Assembly (NCBI GenBank): GCA_034436755.1
Contig: DAOTVB010000201.1
Span: forward strand, 124,001 to 188,000
DNA length: 64,000 nucleotides
Direction: 5' to 3'
Source of the DNA: CAKZQX01 sp034436755
GTDB taxonomy: Bacteria; Chloroflexota; Chloroflexia; Chloroflexales; Chloroflexaceae
The notes below the pieces were generated by a model. That model did not search any database and was not told the origin of the DNA. It saw only the letters and a list, made by a program, of their open reading frames with translations. Position numbers and translations under genes: made by a program. The stretch's first letter is position 1; each line of letters opens with the position of its first letter. Of this stretch, positions 44,267 through 53,259 are shown one piece after another.

Positions 44267-44377
44267 GGACAGGAGTTACGCGGTACGTGTCCAAACGGAA
44301 CGTTTCACCCGATAGAAGGCCGATTCGCCTGCCGGAGGCGATATCAACTTCTGGGTCAGGGACCGCGTAACTTCTGA
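44267..44377. repeat. Palindromic dispersed element, copy H (short form)
   Basis: Left end GGACAGGAGTTACGCGGT; right end ACCGCGTAACTTCTG. The central hairpin is lost and the GC-rich arms close directly (CGCCTGCCGGAGGCG). Confidence 0.75.
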
Positions 44378-44514
44378 AGGATATACGACGCGCACCATAA
44401 ATATGAATAGTAAACGTCTCAAACCACACTCATTTACAAATACATAACATTATGATAACATGATATAAGTAGTAGAGGTTATTATCAGTTACGGGCAAGC
44501 AAGGAACAAAAAAC

Positions 44515-45285
44515 ATGCGTAAAGTCCTTAAAAATAAACCTCTTATCGAGGCTATCTTCGAGATCCATTGGGCTCTACATGATCAGGTAGGTGACTTCAA
44601 AATTGATCCTCATTACACAATTTTACTGGGTAGAATGTATGATCGTCTTCGTGATAACTATCCTTTCCATGAGCAATTACCAGGTGCCAAAATCCCTGTT
44701 GAAATAGCAGGAAAAGTAGTTCAACAGCGTTTTCGCGCTGCAGAAGAAGGTTGGCCTCTCGTGCAGTTTGGTCCGGGTGTTTGCACCTTGAATGATACGA
44801 CTGGTTATGATTGGGTAGAAAATTTTCGGCCAGGTATTATACATCTCGTTACAAAGTTATTCGAAGCATATCCTGAACCAGCAGATTTAAATATCGAAAC
44901 CTTGATATTGCGGTATATTGATGCTGTTGTTTTTGACTATGAGAAAGATGATATTTTTGAATTTTTGAGAACCAAAATGAAAGTCAATATATCTATCGAA
45001 GAACAGGTATTTCATAAAACACGTGTAGCACAAAAACCGCAGGTACTTGACCTGAGATTTGCATTTGTATCCGAACTCCCCGCAGGTTCACTCCAATTGC
45101 GATTTGTTAGAGGAAATCAGCAAGGACAAGATGCTCTAATTTGGGAAACGGTTTTCAGTTCATCGGGAGAAAGTATTCCTAAAAGCATAGAAACAATTAT
45201 TGACTGGGCAGATCGGGCGCATCAGATTACAAGTGACTGCTTTTTTGAGATAATTGAAGGCGAGTTACAAAAGAGGTTCGAATAG
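44515..45285 (+). CDS. TIGR04255-like protein
   Basis: A 256-residue soluble protein. The N terminus KVLKNKPLIEAIFEIHWAL and the central FGPGVCTLNDTTGYDWVENF resemble the sporadically distributed TIGR04255 family, whose function is unknown. Codon use is clearly AT-richer than the surrounding genes. It is the first gene of a tight three-gene unit: the next gene starts on the last base of its stop. A long AT-rich leader (44378-44514) probably holds the promoter. The sporadic distribution of the family and the isolated island setting would fit a defence or conflict role, which is inference. Confidence 0.7.
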   Translation: MRKVLKNKPLIEAIFEIHWALHDQVGDFKIDPHYTILLGRMYDRLRDNYPFHEQLPGAKIPVEIAGKVVQQRFRAAEEGWPLVQFGPGVCTLNDTTGYDWVENFRPGIIHLVTKLFEAYPEPADLNIETLILRYIDAVVFDYEKDDIFEFLRTKMKVNISIEEQVFHKTRVAQKPQVLDLRFAFVSELPAGSLQLRFVRGNQQGQDALIWETVFSSSGESIPKSIETIIDWADRAHQITSDCFFEIIEGELQKRFE

Positions 45286-45938
45286 TGCGCACTATACCCT
45301 GGAACATTCAAAACGACAGTTCTTTTTCTACATCTGGGTTATACAGTTCAAATACGTCTCTTGATCGTACTGACCTTAGTGCTTTACTGCGGCGTATCGT
45401 GCAACATTCAAGCAGAACAGTTGTTGTACAGGAACAGACTATTTTTACTGAACAACTTCTTTTGATAGATCCGTCTTCAGTACTGCCACAAATTGAGGTG
45501 TTTAGCACTACCACCATTTCGAGAGAATTACCAGGTAAATCCAAAGATATTCCTGCTTATGCAAATCGTGCCGAGATTGTTCTACGTGAGCAATCACGTG
45601 CTCAAAGACTCCAATTCTTTTTGAGCGATCTGGCACGTAGTGAGAGTGTAGAACATGATACTGCGATAATGGCCTGGCGCACCTGGCTTGCTTTAGCAGA
45701 AGTGATGGCACATAAGCTTCCTGTCCCTGATGTTGCCGCAGGTGTAGATAAGCAAATCCTCTTTTCCTGGAATAGTGGTGAACACCACTTTGAGTTAGAG
45801 ATTTACCCGTCTGGCATGGGTGAGTTTTTTTATCTCAATTATCAAACTGATAAGACCTGGGAAGAAGAGTATCACATTGGAGATCTAATCTCTGCTGATG
45901 TGATCAATTATCTTAAGTTGTTCTCGCTTTATGACTGA
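45285..45938 (+). CDS. Unknown protein, middle gene of the TIGR04255 cassette
   Basis: A 217-residue protein not recognised. GTG 45285 overlaps the upstream TAG by one base. No membrane segment, signal peptide or nucleotide-binding motif is visible. Residues about 75-105 (LPGKSKDIPAYANRAEIVLREQ) are polar, and the C-terminal third (ILFSWNSGEHHFELEIYPSG, then the EFFYLNYQ strand) looks beta-rich, as in small binding domains. Base composition matches its two neighbours rather than the chromosome. Confidence 0.75.
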   Translation: MRTIPWNIQNDSSFSTSGLYSSNTSLDRTDLSALLRRIVQHSSRTVVVQEQTIFTEQLLLIDPSSVLPQIEVFSTTTISRELPGKSKDIPAYANRAEIVLREQSRAQRLQFFLSDLARSESVEHDTAIMAWRTWLALAEVMAHKLPVPDVAAGVDKQILFSWNSGEHHFELEIYPSGMGEFFYLNYQTDKTWEEEYHIGDLISADVINYLKLFSLYD

Positions 45939-46398
45939 TGTAATCGTTCCGGGCCAGAAAGGTGAGCCTTTACTGGCAGGGGTCATTGTCGTGCGATTGG
46001 CGAAACCTTCATTCATTGCGGATGAAACTCTTCAAGCGCACCCTCTTCATTTTGAGTTGTCCTCTGCCGATAAAGCATCAGAGTTGCAATCTTTATCAGT
46101 CTGGGCTAAAGAGTTAACACCACCAGAAATAGCAAGAAATTTAATGGGTGAGAAAAGGGCAGAGTACGGCCTTGCTTTGTACTTAAATGTCGATGATGTA
46201 CGTGATATAAACTTGCAACCAGATGCTCCGGAACCCCCGCTCGATGTTGTATGGGATCCTATTGACGTGCCACAGGCAGAAGGTCATGCGGGAATTATCG
46301 GCCTTGTGAGACCGCCTAAAGCGCCAAAATCCACTTACAAAGCACTCCGCGCTAAATTAGCACATATTTCGACCGTAGAACAACTTCCAGATTATTAG
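45931..46398 (+). CDS. Unknown protein, last gene of the TIGR04255 cassette
   Basis: A 155-residue protein not recognised. ATG 45931 overlaps the preceding gene by eight bases. It begins TDVIVPGQKGEPLLAGVIVVRL and contains two acidic/proline stretches (about 85-115). No catalytic motif, membrane helix or HTH can be seen. It would be co-translated with the two upstream genes, which argues for a complex or pathway of three proteins. Confidence 0.72.
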   Translation: MTDVIVPGQKGEPLLAGVIVVRLAKPSFIADETLQAHPLHFELSSADKASELQSLSVWAKELTPPEIARNLMGEKRAEYGLALYLNVDDVRDINLQPDAPEPPLDVVWDPIDVPQAEGHAGIIGLVRPPKAPKSTYKALRAKLAHISTVEQLPDY

Positions 46399-46419
46399 GT
46401 TGTTCTTAACTTTCTACTT

Positions 46420-47310
46420 ATGCCTACCACACCCACACCGCCCGAGCGGCACGCATCAATGACCCTGAGCGATGGGCGCATCCTGGCGTGGTATGAATGG
46501 GGTCCGCCTGCGGGTGTGCCGGTGCTGTTCTGTACAGGCGCAGCGATGAGCGGATGGCTGGGGTTCGGCAACGACTGCCTGGCGGATCTCGGTCTGCGCC
46601 TGATGGCGATTGATCGACCGGGACTTGGCCGGTCCAGTCCGCATCCGCACAAGACGCTGGCCTCCTGGGTGGACGATGTGCGCGAACTGCTCCAGTTCAA
46701 CGCGCTGTCCGAGGTTCTGGTTGTCGGGTTTTCGCAGGGTGCGCCATTTGCGTTTGCGCTGGCCGGCAGCGGTCTGGTACGCGTCGCCGCCATCGTATCA
46801 GGGCAGGACCAGTTAGACCATCCGCAGATCCGGCCGCGGCTGCATCCGGATGTTGCGGGTATGCTGACAGCGTTCCAGCAAGATCCGGCCGGCTTTGAGC
46901 AGCAGATGGCCGGGATGATTACGCTGGAGGGTCTCTGGAGCCTGGTTATCGGAATGAGTGGGGAACGTGACCGTGCCCTGTACGAGAGCGCCGCCTTTCG
47001 TGCAGCATACCGGCGTGCCCTGGAGCAGGGTTTTGCGCAGGGTACGGAGGGATACGCCCGCGACCTGGTGAACGCCCTGGGCGCATGGCCGACCGTGCCT
47101 GAGGCAATCCGCATTCCGGTCGATCTCTGGTATGGCCTGGAAGATATCAGCACTGTTCACTCACCGGACTTTGGGGCAACACTGGCGGCCCGGCTGCCCC
47201 AGGTGACGCATACAACGCTGGCCGGTGAAGGCGGATCGATTCTCTGGACGCAGTCGCGCGCGATCCTCGAACGGCTGGCGGCGCATCGTAGACCCCGGAG
47301 TGATCTATGA
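46420..47310 (+). CDS. Alpha/beta-hydrolase fold protein
   Basis: A 296-residue hydrolase-like protein. The nucleophile elbow is GFSQG, the oxyanion region LFCTGAAMSGW, and an Asp is available in GLEDISTVHS. The usual catalytic His in the C-terminal loop (EGGH in relatives) reads EGGS here, with no His at that place, so activity is doubtful. GC content returns to that of the chromosome. It is 21 bases downstream of the AT-rich cassette. Confidence 0.75.
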   Translation: MPTTPTPPERHASMTLSDGRILAWYEWGPPAGVPVLFCTGAAMSGWLGFGNDCLADLGLRLMAIDRPGLGRSSPHPHKTLASWVDDVRELLQFNALSEVLVVGFSQGAPFAFALAGSGLVRVAAIVSGQDQLDHPQIRPRLHPDVAGMLTAFQQDPAGFEQQMAGMITLEGLWSLVIGMSGERDRALYESAAFRAAYRRALEQGFAQGTEGYARDLVNALGAWPTVPEAIRIPVDLWYGLEDISTVHSPDFGATLAARLPQVTHTTLAGEGGSILWTQSRAILERLAAHRRPRSDL

Positions 47311-47406
47311 ACTGCGAAAGGGCTTATAGACCGGACGCCCCGGAGAGTGAACTGTCGGAACAGCCAGGATACATAACCAGAAGTCGTTTATTCAAGTCGA
47401 TTTACG

Positions 47407-48267
47407 ATGTCACTAGATTGCCCATCTTCCATAATCCTATCCCACATTCAGGTCGGGGCATTGCCGGCGGCATGGCAGGCCGGGCATGCAACTGCAATAA
47501 CCTCGCCTGATCTGGGACTGTCGCAGGTCGAAGTAGCGCTGGGGCCGGAGGGAGTGCGGTTTCCCGGTGGGGAGTGGCTGTCCTGGGAACAGATCGCTGC
47601 GATTGCGGCGCACGAGACCACCTGCTTCGTGCTGGAGGAGACCACGCTGCGCAAGGCACAGGCTTACTCGGACGAGTTTGACCGCTTCTACAGCCTGATG
47701 CCCACCACGGGCGCGCCAACGGTGCTGATCGCGGGCTTCCCGATGCATCGCATCAGGGGCATTGATCCGCGCCAGGACACGCTTAAGAAGATCCGCGCGC
47801 TCGGCTCGCTGCGGGGCCGCGTGCTAGATACGACGACTGGCCTGGGCTACACGGCAATCGAGGCGGCCAAGGTAGCGACGCAGGTTGTCACCATCGAACT
47901 TGACCCGACAACCCTGGAGCTTGCCCGGCTCAACCCCTGGTCGCGGGCGCTGTTTCACAGCCCTAACATCCAGCAGATCATCGGCGATGCGTCTGACGTC
48001 GTCCTAACCCTGGACGATGCTGCCTTCTCCCGCATCATCCACGACCCGCCGACCTTCCAACTGGCGGGGGAACTCTACTCTGGCGCATTCTACGAGCAGC
48101 TCTTGCGGGTGCTGCGACCGGGCGGGCGTCTCTTTCACTACCTGGGCGACCTGGATAGCAAGGCGGGGAGCAGTGTCGCGCGGGGCGTGGTGCGCCGCCT
48201 GCAGGCTGCCGGGTTCGAGCGGATCGTCCGCCGCCCGGAGGCGTTTGGGGTGGTGGGGTATAAGTAG
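47407..48267 (+). CDS. COG2521-like SAM-dependent methyltransferase
   Basis: A 286-residue predicted methyltransferase. SAM loop VLDTTTGLGYTAIEAAK, acidic strand VVTIELDP and the DPP motif IIHDPPTFQLAGELY match COG2521, a family better known from archaea. YEQLLRVLRPGGRLFHYLG follows. The substrate (RNA, DNA or protein) is unknown. It lies directly before two DNA methyltransferase genes but is not overlapping them. Confidence 0.78.
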   Translation: MSLDCPSSIILSHIQVGALPAAWQAGHATAITSPDLGLSQVEVALGPEGVRFPGGEWLSWEQIAAIAAHETTCFVLEETTLRKAQAYSDEFDRFYSLMPTTGAPTVLIAGFPMHRIRGIDPRQDTLKKIRALGSLRGRVLDTTTGLGYTAIEAAKVATQVVTIELDPTTLELARLNPWSRALFHSPNIQQIIGDASDVVLTLDDAAFSRIIHDPPTFQLAGELYSGAFYEQLLRVLRPGGRLFHYLGDLDSKAGSSVARGVVRRLQAAGFERIVRRPEAFGVVGYK

Positions 48268-48342
48268 TTGGGGCTGCCCGTTCGCTGGCCTGTAACATAT
48301 TTTCTATCCTTCTGCTAGAATATTCCGCAGGGATTCACCTTC

Positions 48343-49263
48343 ATGAAAATTCATGTCCCACCGATTAAATGCCAGGGGATTAAGACTAAACTGGTTGGTT
48401 GGATTACAGAGTTTGCCGAACTATCACCTGCCGGTCGGTGGGTTGAGCCGTTTATGGGGTCGGGTGTGGTGGGCTTTAATATGCGGCCGGGTCGGGCTCT
48501 GTTTGCCGACATAAATCCGCATATTATTACCTTTTACAACGCGATCAAAAGTGGGTATGTGACTGCGACAAAGGCGAAAGCGTTTCTTGAACGAGAGGGG
48601 GCCTTCCTCGCGCAAAAAGGCGAATCGCACTATTACCAGGTACGCGAGCGGTTTAACACCAGGCAAGACCCTTTCGACTTTCTCTTTCTCAGCCGGGCCT
48701 GTTTCAATGGGGTTATCCGCTTTAATAAACAGGGGCGCTACAATGTCCCTTTTGGACATAAGCCGGAGCGTTTTGCCCCGGCCTACGTCACCAAAATCAC
48801 CAACCAGATTCGCTATGTCGAGGATGCGGTCAGGCAGTATGACTGGTCGTTTGTCTGTGCGGATTTTCAAGATATCATAAGAAGCTGCACAGAAGCAGAT
48901 TTTCTCTACTGCGATCCGCCGTATGCCGGACGCCATACCGACTATTTTAACTCCTGGTCGGAAAAAGATGAACAACTATTGCTTGAACTATTATCAGCAA
49001 CGCCGGCTAAGTTTATGTTATCAACATGGCACAGCAACAAATACCGGCACAATCTGATGTTAGCAGAGCAGGCTGACCGGTTTCTCGTTCTTACCCGAGA
49101 ACATTTCTACCACGTCGGCGCCAGTGAAGGGAATCGCAACGCAATGATCGAGGCGCTTGTGTTAAACTACACCCCGGCGCGTCTGCACGAGCAAGACGTT
49201 ACCCGTGCAGATGAAGAAGTAACACAACTACAACTGCTTGAGGAACATGCGGGCTACAAATAA
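48343..49263 (+). CDS. D12-class DNA adenine methyltransferase
   Basis: A 306-residue N6-adenine methyltransferase. N-terminal PPIKCQGIKTKLVGWI, SAM motif VEPFMGSGVVGFN, CFNGVIRFNKQGRYNVPFG and the catalytic DPPY (YCDPPYAGRHTDYF) are in the Dam/D12 order. It overlaps the next methyltransferase. No obvious restriction endonuclease adjoins the pair. It could be solitary, or part of a system whose nuclease has been lost. Recognition sequence unknown. Confidence 0.92.
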   Translation: MKIHVPPIKCQGIKTKLVGWITEFAELSPAGRWVEPFMGSGVVGFNMRPGRALFADINPHIITFYNAIKSGYVTATKAKAFLEREGAFLAQKGESHYYQVRERFNTRQDPFDFLFLSRACFNGVIRFNKQGRYNVPFGHKPERFAPAYVTKITNQIRYVEDAVRQYDWSFVCADFQDIIRSCTEADFLYCDPPYAGRHTDYFNSWSEKDEQLLLELLSATPAKFMLSTWHSNKYRHNLMLAEQADRFLVLTREHFYHVGASEGNRNAMIEALVLNYTPARLHEQDVTRADEEVTQLQLLEEHAGYK

Positions 49264-50389
49264 TCCAGAAACGCAACTCGATCCGCTGATGTGGCATGGC
49301 TCTTTCAATGGCCGGGAGAGTACGCTGCAGCAACTCAGTCCCTATGTGGGCAAGCTCAAGAGCGGAATGGTGCGGGTGCTGCTTGACCGCTTCTCGCAAC
49401 CCGGCCAGGTTGTGCTTGATCCATTCTGCGGTTCGGGGGTGGTTCCGTTAGAGGCCGCGCTTGCCGGCCGGGTTGCCTGGGCCAATGATCTCAGCCCCTA
49501 TGCCTATGTTCTGACCCGGGCCAAACTGGCTGCGCCCACCGATCTTCCCACGGCGCTGGAATATGCGCTTGACCTCCTCGACGCGGTTGAACTGGCTGCC
49601 CCCGAAGTTGACATCGACGCCGTACCCGAGTGGGTGCGCAGCTTCTTCCATCCGGACACCCTGCGCGAGATCCTGGCGGCTTTCGCGTTGCTGCACGCCC
49701 GCGAAGACTACTTTCTCATGGGATGTCTGCTGGGCATTCTGCATCATCAGCGCCCAGGTTTTCTTTCGTTTCCCTCGAGTCACCTGGTACCCTATGTTCG
49801 CGTGAACATGTTTCCGCCGGAGAAGTATCCCGAACTGTACGCCTACCGGGATCTGCGCTCGCGGTTAATCGCCAAGGTGCGTCGGGCCTACAAGCGACCG
49901 GCATTGCCGCCGGACTGGTCGCAACGGCAGTATCATCTCTGGCGGACAAATGCGATGGAGCTGCCGGTAGACGACGCGTCGGTAGATACGATTATCTCTT
50001 CTCCGCCCTACTTCGGGGCGTTGGATTATGCGCGGGATAACCGCCTCAGGCTCTGGTTTTTGGGATGCAGCGACTGGAAGCAACTCGATCAATCGCTGAC
50101 GGCCAACCGCAAAGTGTACATTCCACAGATAACGCGCTGTTTGCGTGAGATGGAGCGCCTGTTACGTCCCGGTGGTTACTGTGTCCTCGTTCTGGGTGAC
50201 GTGGAGCGCGACGGCCGACTGGACCGCACCGCCGAGATTCTGCGTGATACCGCCATTACCGCAACGGATGGCCGACTGGTCTTCGATTTTATCTGCGACG
50301 ACAATATCCCCGACGAGCGCCGCACCCGGCGCAGAACCCGCACCACGAAGGTTGAACGCATCCTGGTGATGCACAAACAGGGCGATTGA
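49247..50389 (+). CDS. DNA N4/N6 methyltransferase
   Basis: About 380 residues. Motif I VLDPFCGSGVVPLEA comes before the catalytic SPPY (IISSPPYFGALDYARDN), the beta-type order, and the C-terminal RLLRPGGYCVLVLGD strand follows. ATG 49247 or TTG 49238 starts it, overlapping the upstream adenine methyltransferase by 17 or more bases. The two enzymes may modify the two strands of an asymmetric site. Confidence 0.88.
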   Translation: MRATNNPETQLDPLMWHGSFNGRESTLQQLSPYVGKLKSGMVRVLLDRFSQPGQVVLDPFCGSGVVPLEAALAGRVAWANDLSPYAYVLTRAKLAAPTDLPTALEYALDLLDAVELAAPEVDIDAVPEWVRSFFHPDTLREILAAFALLHAREDYFLMGCLLGILHHQRPGFLSFPSSHLVPYVRVNMFPPEKYPELYAYRDLRSRLIAKVRRAYKRPALPPDWSQRQYHLWRTNAMELPVDDASVDTIISSPPYFGALDYARDNRLRLWFLGCSDWKQLDQSLTANRKVYIPQITRCLREMERLLRPGGYCVLVLGDVERDGRLDRTAEILRDTAITATDGRLVFDFICDDNIPDERRTRRRTRTTKVERILVMHKQGD

Positions 50390-50532
50390 GGTCAACGCCG
50401 ATAGCCACCGCAGCATATTAAGGCGACAAACCTGACTAACCGAGCGAGTGAAGGCAACTACCCCACCTGGTTCCCTCTCAGATGATCCCCGGCCGGTTCA
50501 GCGATCATGTCTGTTCTGGAATGCTATAATTT

Positions 50533-50730
50533 ACAGGAGTTACGCGGTTGCTCACCCGAAAGGAAATTTCGCCTCCGGCAGGGCGGAAGATTCCATTCTT
50601 CTTCACAAACATGTTGCACGAAGTGCAACATGTTTGTGAAAAAGATCAAAACGTACCATGCTGCCGCAGGCGATTCTGCCGTTCACCGGGTGAAACGCCC
50701 GGTTTGATGAACCACCGCGTAACTCGTGTA
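50533..50730. repeat. Palindromic dispersed element, copy I
   Basis: Left end ACAGGAGTTACGCGGT; right end ACCGCGTAACTCGTGT (50714-50729). Central stem 50602-50619 / 50623-50640 (18 perfect pairs, extendable), loop GAA. Its right arm (GTGAAACGCCCGGTTTGATG) is the reverse complement of the left arm of copy A. Confidence 0.9.
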
Positions 50731-50748
50731 ATTTATGTAACGCAAGTG

Positions 50749-50924
50749 ACCGCTGACCAGAGCATTGACAGCACGCCTGCCTGGTCGCCGGATGGGCGCG
50801 GCTGCCCTTCCGCATGGCACGCAACCGCAACAACGCGAGCTACGTAATCAGTGTCAATGGCCGGGAGCCGGCCAACCTGACCAACAATAATGCTGATGAT
50901 ACCGCGCCGGTCTGGTCGCCCTAA
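50749..50924 (+). pseudogene. PD40/TolB-type beta-propeller remnant
   Basis: Two frames together read DSTPAWSPDGR, then FRMARNRNNASYVISVNG and LTNNNADDTAPVWSP, followed by TAA. These are typical WD40-like PD40 repeats. A frameshift lies near 50800, and the rest of the gene is missing. Confidence 0.7.
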
Positions 50925-50969
50925 TGTCGAGGCCAGACTGGATACGACATAGTGATAAGGAGATCTTCT

Positions 50970-53114
50970 GTGAACTATTTTCGTTTTTCTGCATTGAGTA
51001 GCCTGTTTATCCTGATCACGATAGTGTTGTCTGCCTGTGGCTTCTTTGGAGCAGGCGAAGCAACACCGGAGCCGTCCGAACCACCAACCGCTGTTGCCCA
51101 GGTGCCAACCACCACGCCGGAGTCAACCGATACGCCGGAGCCAACCGAAGTAGCGCAGGAACAAACTGCGGCACCCGAGTCGAATGCTGACCCTACAGAT
51201 ATGACGGTCCGGATGGCCCGCGCCAACTGGGACACCGGCTGGTTTCAGGCGGAGATCTATACCCAGTTGTTAGAAGAGTTGGGCTTTGAAGTAACCGAAG
51301 CGGAAGTGCTGTCGCCGGCCGATTTCTACCCGGCAGTGGCCGAGGGCACGGTGGATATGTGGCCGAATGGCTGGTTCCCCCTGCATAACCCGGAACTGCA
51401 GGCCGAGGAGGTTGCAGAACATGTTACGCCAATCGGTTCGGAGGTGCGCGGCGGGGCTTTGCAGGGCTACCTGATCGACAAAGCAACCGCCGAGGCGGCT
51501 GGGATCGACAACCTGGCCGATCTGCAAGACCCCGAAGTCGCGGCGCTGTTTGATAACGATAACGACGGCAAGGCCGATCTGCTGGGTTGTAACGCAGGAT
51601 GGGGGTGTGAGGCGGTTATCAACCACCACCTGGATGCCTATGAGCTTGGCGCTACGGTGACACATGTCCAGGGTGAATATTCCGATCTGATCCTGGAAGG
51701 GATCGACCGCTATGCGGAGGGTGAGCCGCTGCTCTTCTATACCTGGACCCCCAACTGGCCGATCAATGAACTGGTTCCGGGTGAGGATGTGGTCTGGATT
51801 GAGGTGCCCTTTTCCAGCCTGCCCGAGGGGATGCAGGCCCAGGCGGAGCTAACCCTGGTGCCCGATGTGGTGGGGTGTAGCTCGAACCCCTGCAACCTGG
51901 GCTTCCCACTGAATGACATCCGCGTGGTAGCCAACCGGGCCTTTCTAGAGAACCACCCGGCGGCGTTGCGCCTGCTCGAACTGGTTGAGATTCCGCTGGA
52001 TGATATCGCCGCGCAAAACTCCACCATGTTTTTTGGCGAAGATAGCCCGGAAGATATCGAGCGCCAGGCCGAGCGCTGGATTGCCCAGAACGATGCCCGG
52101 GTCAGTGAATGGCTGGCTACCGCCCGGGATTGGGAAGCCGACCTCTCCACCCTGGAGCGAGTGCAGCAGCGCGGCGAACTACGCTGCGGTGTGCAGGAGG
52201 ATCTGCCCGGCTTCGCTACACCCCAGGGCGATAGCTACAGCGGCTTTAATGCCGATTTCTGCCGTGCGGTTGCCGCCGCCGCCCTGGGCGATCTCGATGC
52301 GGTGACGTTTGTGCCGTTGAGCAACCAGGAGCGCTTCGCCGCCGTGAGCGACCGCGAGATCGATGTACTGTTTCACAATGTGGCCTGGTTGGCCCAGCGC
52401 GACGCCGGTATGAACCCGCCCAACTCCGGCATTCGGCTGGCATTTGGCCCGACGATCTTTCACGATGGGCAACGGTTTATGGTCAAGCGTGACGAGGGCA
52501 TCGTAACGCTGGAAGATCTGGCAAACCGGACGATCTGTGTCCTGGCCGGCTCGGACACCGAGCAGAATTTGCAGGATCAGTTTGCCGCGCGCAATATCCC
52601 GTTTGAGCTGAACCGCCAGAATACCGCCGCCGAAGTCTATGATATCTATGAGCGGGGCGGCTGCGATGCGGTTACTGCCGATACCTCGGAACTGGTCGCC
52701 CGGCGTACCCGGTTCGTTAATCCGGATGATCATACTATTCTCTCCGGGCAGATCTCGCGCGAACCGCATAGCCCGGTCTACATCGAAGGCGATCCCAAAT
52801 GGGCCGATGTGGTCAACTGGACGGTGTTTGTCACGATCTATGCCGAAGAACTGGGGATCAATGCCGCGAATGTTGAAGAACAGCGCAACGCGGACAACCC
52901 GGATATTGCGCGCCTGCTGGGTGAACGCGGCAACATTGGTCAAGAACTGGGTCTGGAAAATGACTTTGCCTACACAATCCTGAGTGCCGTGGGCAACTAT
53001 CGGGATATCTACGTTAACAATATCGATCCGGAAGTCCTGCCGCGCGGCCCCAACAAGACCTGGAACAGTCCGGAGGGGCCGGGGGGCCTGCTAAGCGCCT
53101 CACCCTTCCGCTAA
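50970..53114 (+). CDS. Double substrate-binding lipoprotein: OpuAC plus SBP_bac_3
   Basis: A 714-residue lipoprotein. Signal peptide with lipobox LSAC and a Pro/Thr/Glu linker (to about 65). Domain one (about 68-385) resembles glycine-betaine/proline binding proteins (VRMARANWDTGWFQAEIYTQ; YTWTPNW as the aromatic cage). Domain two (about 395-690) resembles amino-acid binding proteins of the SBP_bac_3 family (RGELRCGVQEDLPGFA; GFNADFCRAVAAA). GTG 50970 follows AAGGAG. No permease or ATPase gene adjoins. It may feed a transporter encoded elsewhere with two substrates, or act as a sensor. Confidence 0.88.
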   Translation: MNYFRFSALSSLFILITIVLSACGFFGAGEATPEPSEPPTAVAQVPTTTPESTDTPEPTEVAQEQTAAPESNADPTDMTVRMARANWDTGWFQAEIYTQLLEELGFEVTEAEVLSPADFYPAVAEGTVDMWPNGWFPLHNPELQAEEVAEHVTPIGSEVRGGALQGYLIDKATAEAAGIDNLADLQDPEVAALFDNDNDGKADLLGCNAGWGCEAVINHHLDAYELGATVTHVQGEYSDLILEGIDRYAEGEPLLFYTWTPNWPINELVPGEDVVWIEVPFSSLPEGMQAQAELTLVPDVVGCSSNPCNLGFPLNDIRVVANRAFLENHPAALRLLELVEIPLDDIAAQNSTMFFGEDSPEDIERQAERWIAQNDARVSEWLATARDWEADLSTLERVQQRGELRCGVQEDLPGFATPQGDSYSGFNADFCRAVAAAALGDLDAVTFVPLSNQERFAAVSDREIDVLFHNVAWLAQRDAGMNPPNSGIRLAFGPTIFHDGQRFMVKRDEGIVTLEDLANRTICVLAGSDTEQNLQDQFAARNIPFELNRQNTAAEVYDIYERGGCDAVTADTSELVARRTRFVNPDDHTILSGQISREPHSPVYIEGDPKWADVVNWTVFVTIYAEELGINAANVEEQRNADNPDIARLLGERGNIGQELGLENDFAYTILSAVGNYRDIYVNNIDPEVLPRGPNKTWNSPEGPGGLLSASPFR

Positions 53115-53143
53115 ACTCCACGGGTTTACCCTACCCCGGATTT

Positions 53144-53190
53144 GACAGGCGTGAGAGCCGGTTTAACCAGTTCTCGCGCCTGTCTTCGAT
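53144..53190 (+). terminator. Hairpin terminator after the binding-protein fusion
   Basis: A 13-pair stem (53144-53156 with 53172-53184), including one G-T pair, and a 15-base loop, 30 bases after the stop. A short T-containing stretch follows. Confidence 0.65.
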
Positions 53191-53259
53191 TATCTGAAAT
53201 TAGCGTTAGCATGCTGTATCTGTGTAGCAGCGCGCTGGAGAAAAGATAAGGATCGCGCC

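Noticed and set aside
47307..47510. 67-codon frame overlapping the hydrolase end and the methyltransferase start
   Set aside because: It has no recognisable content and overlaps two supported genes.
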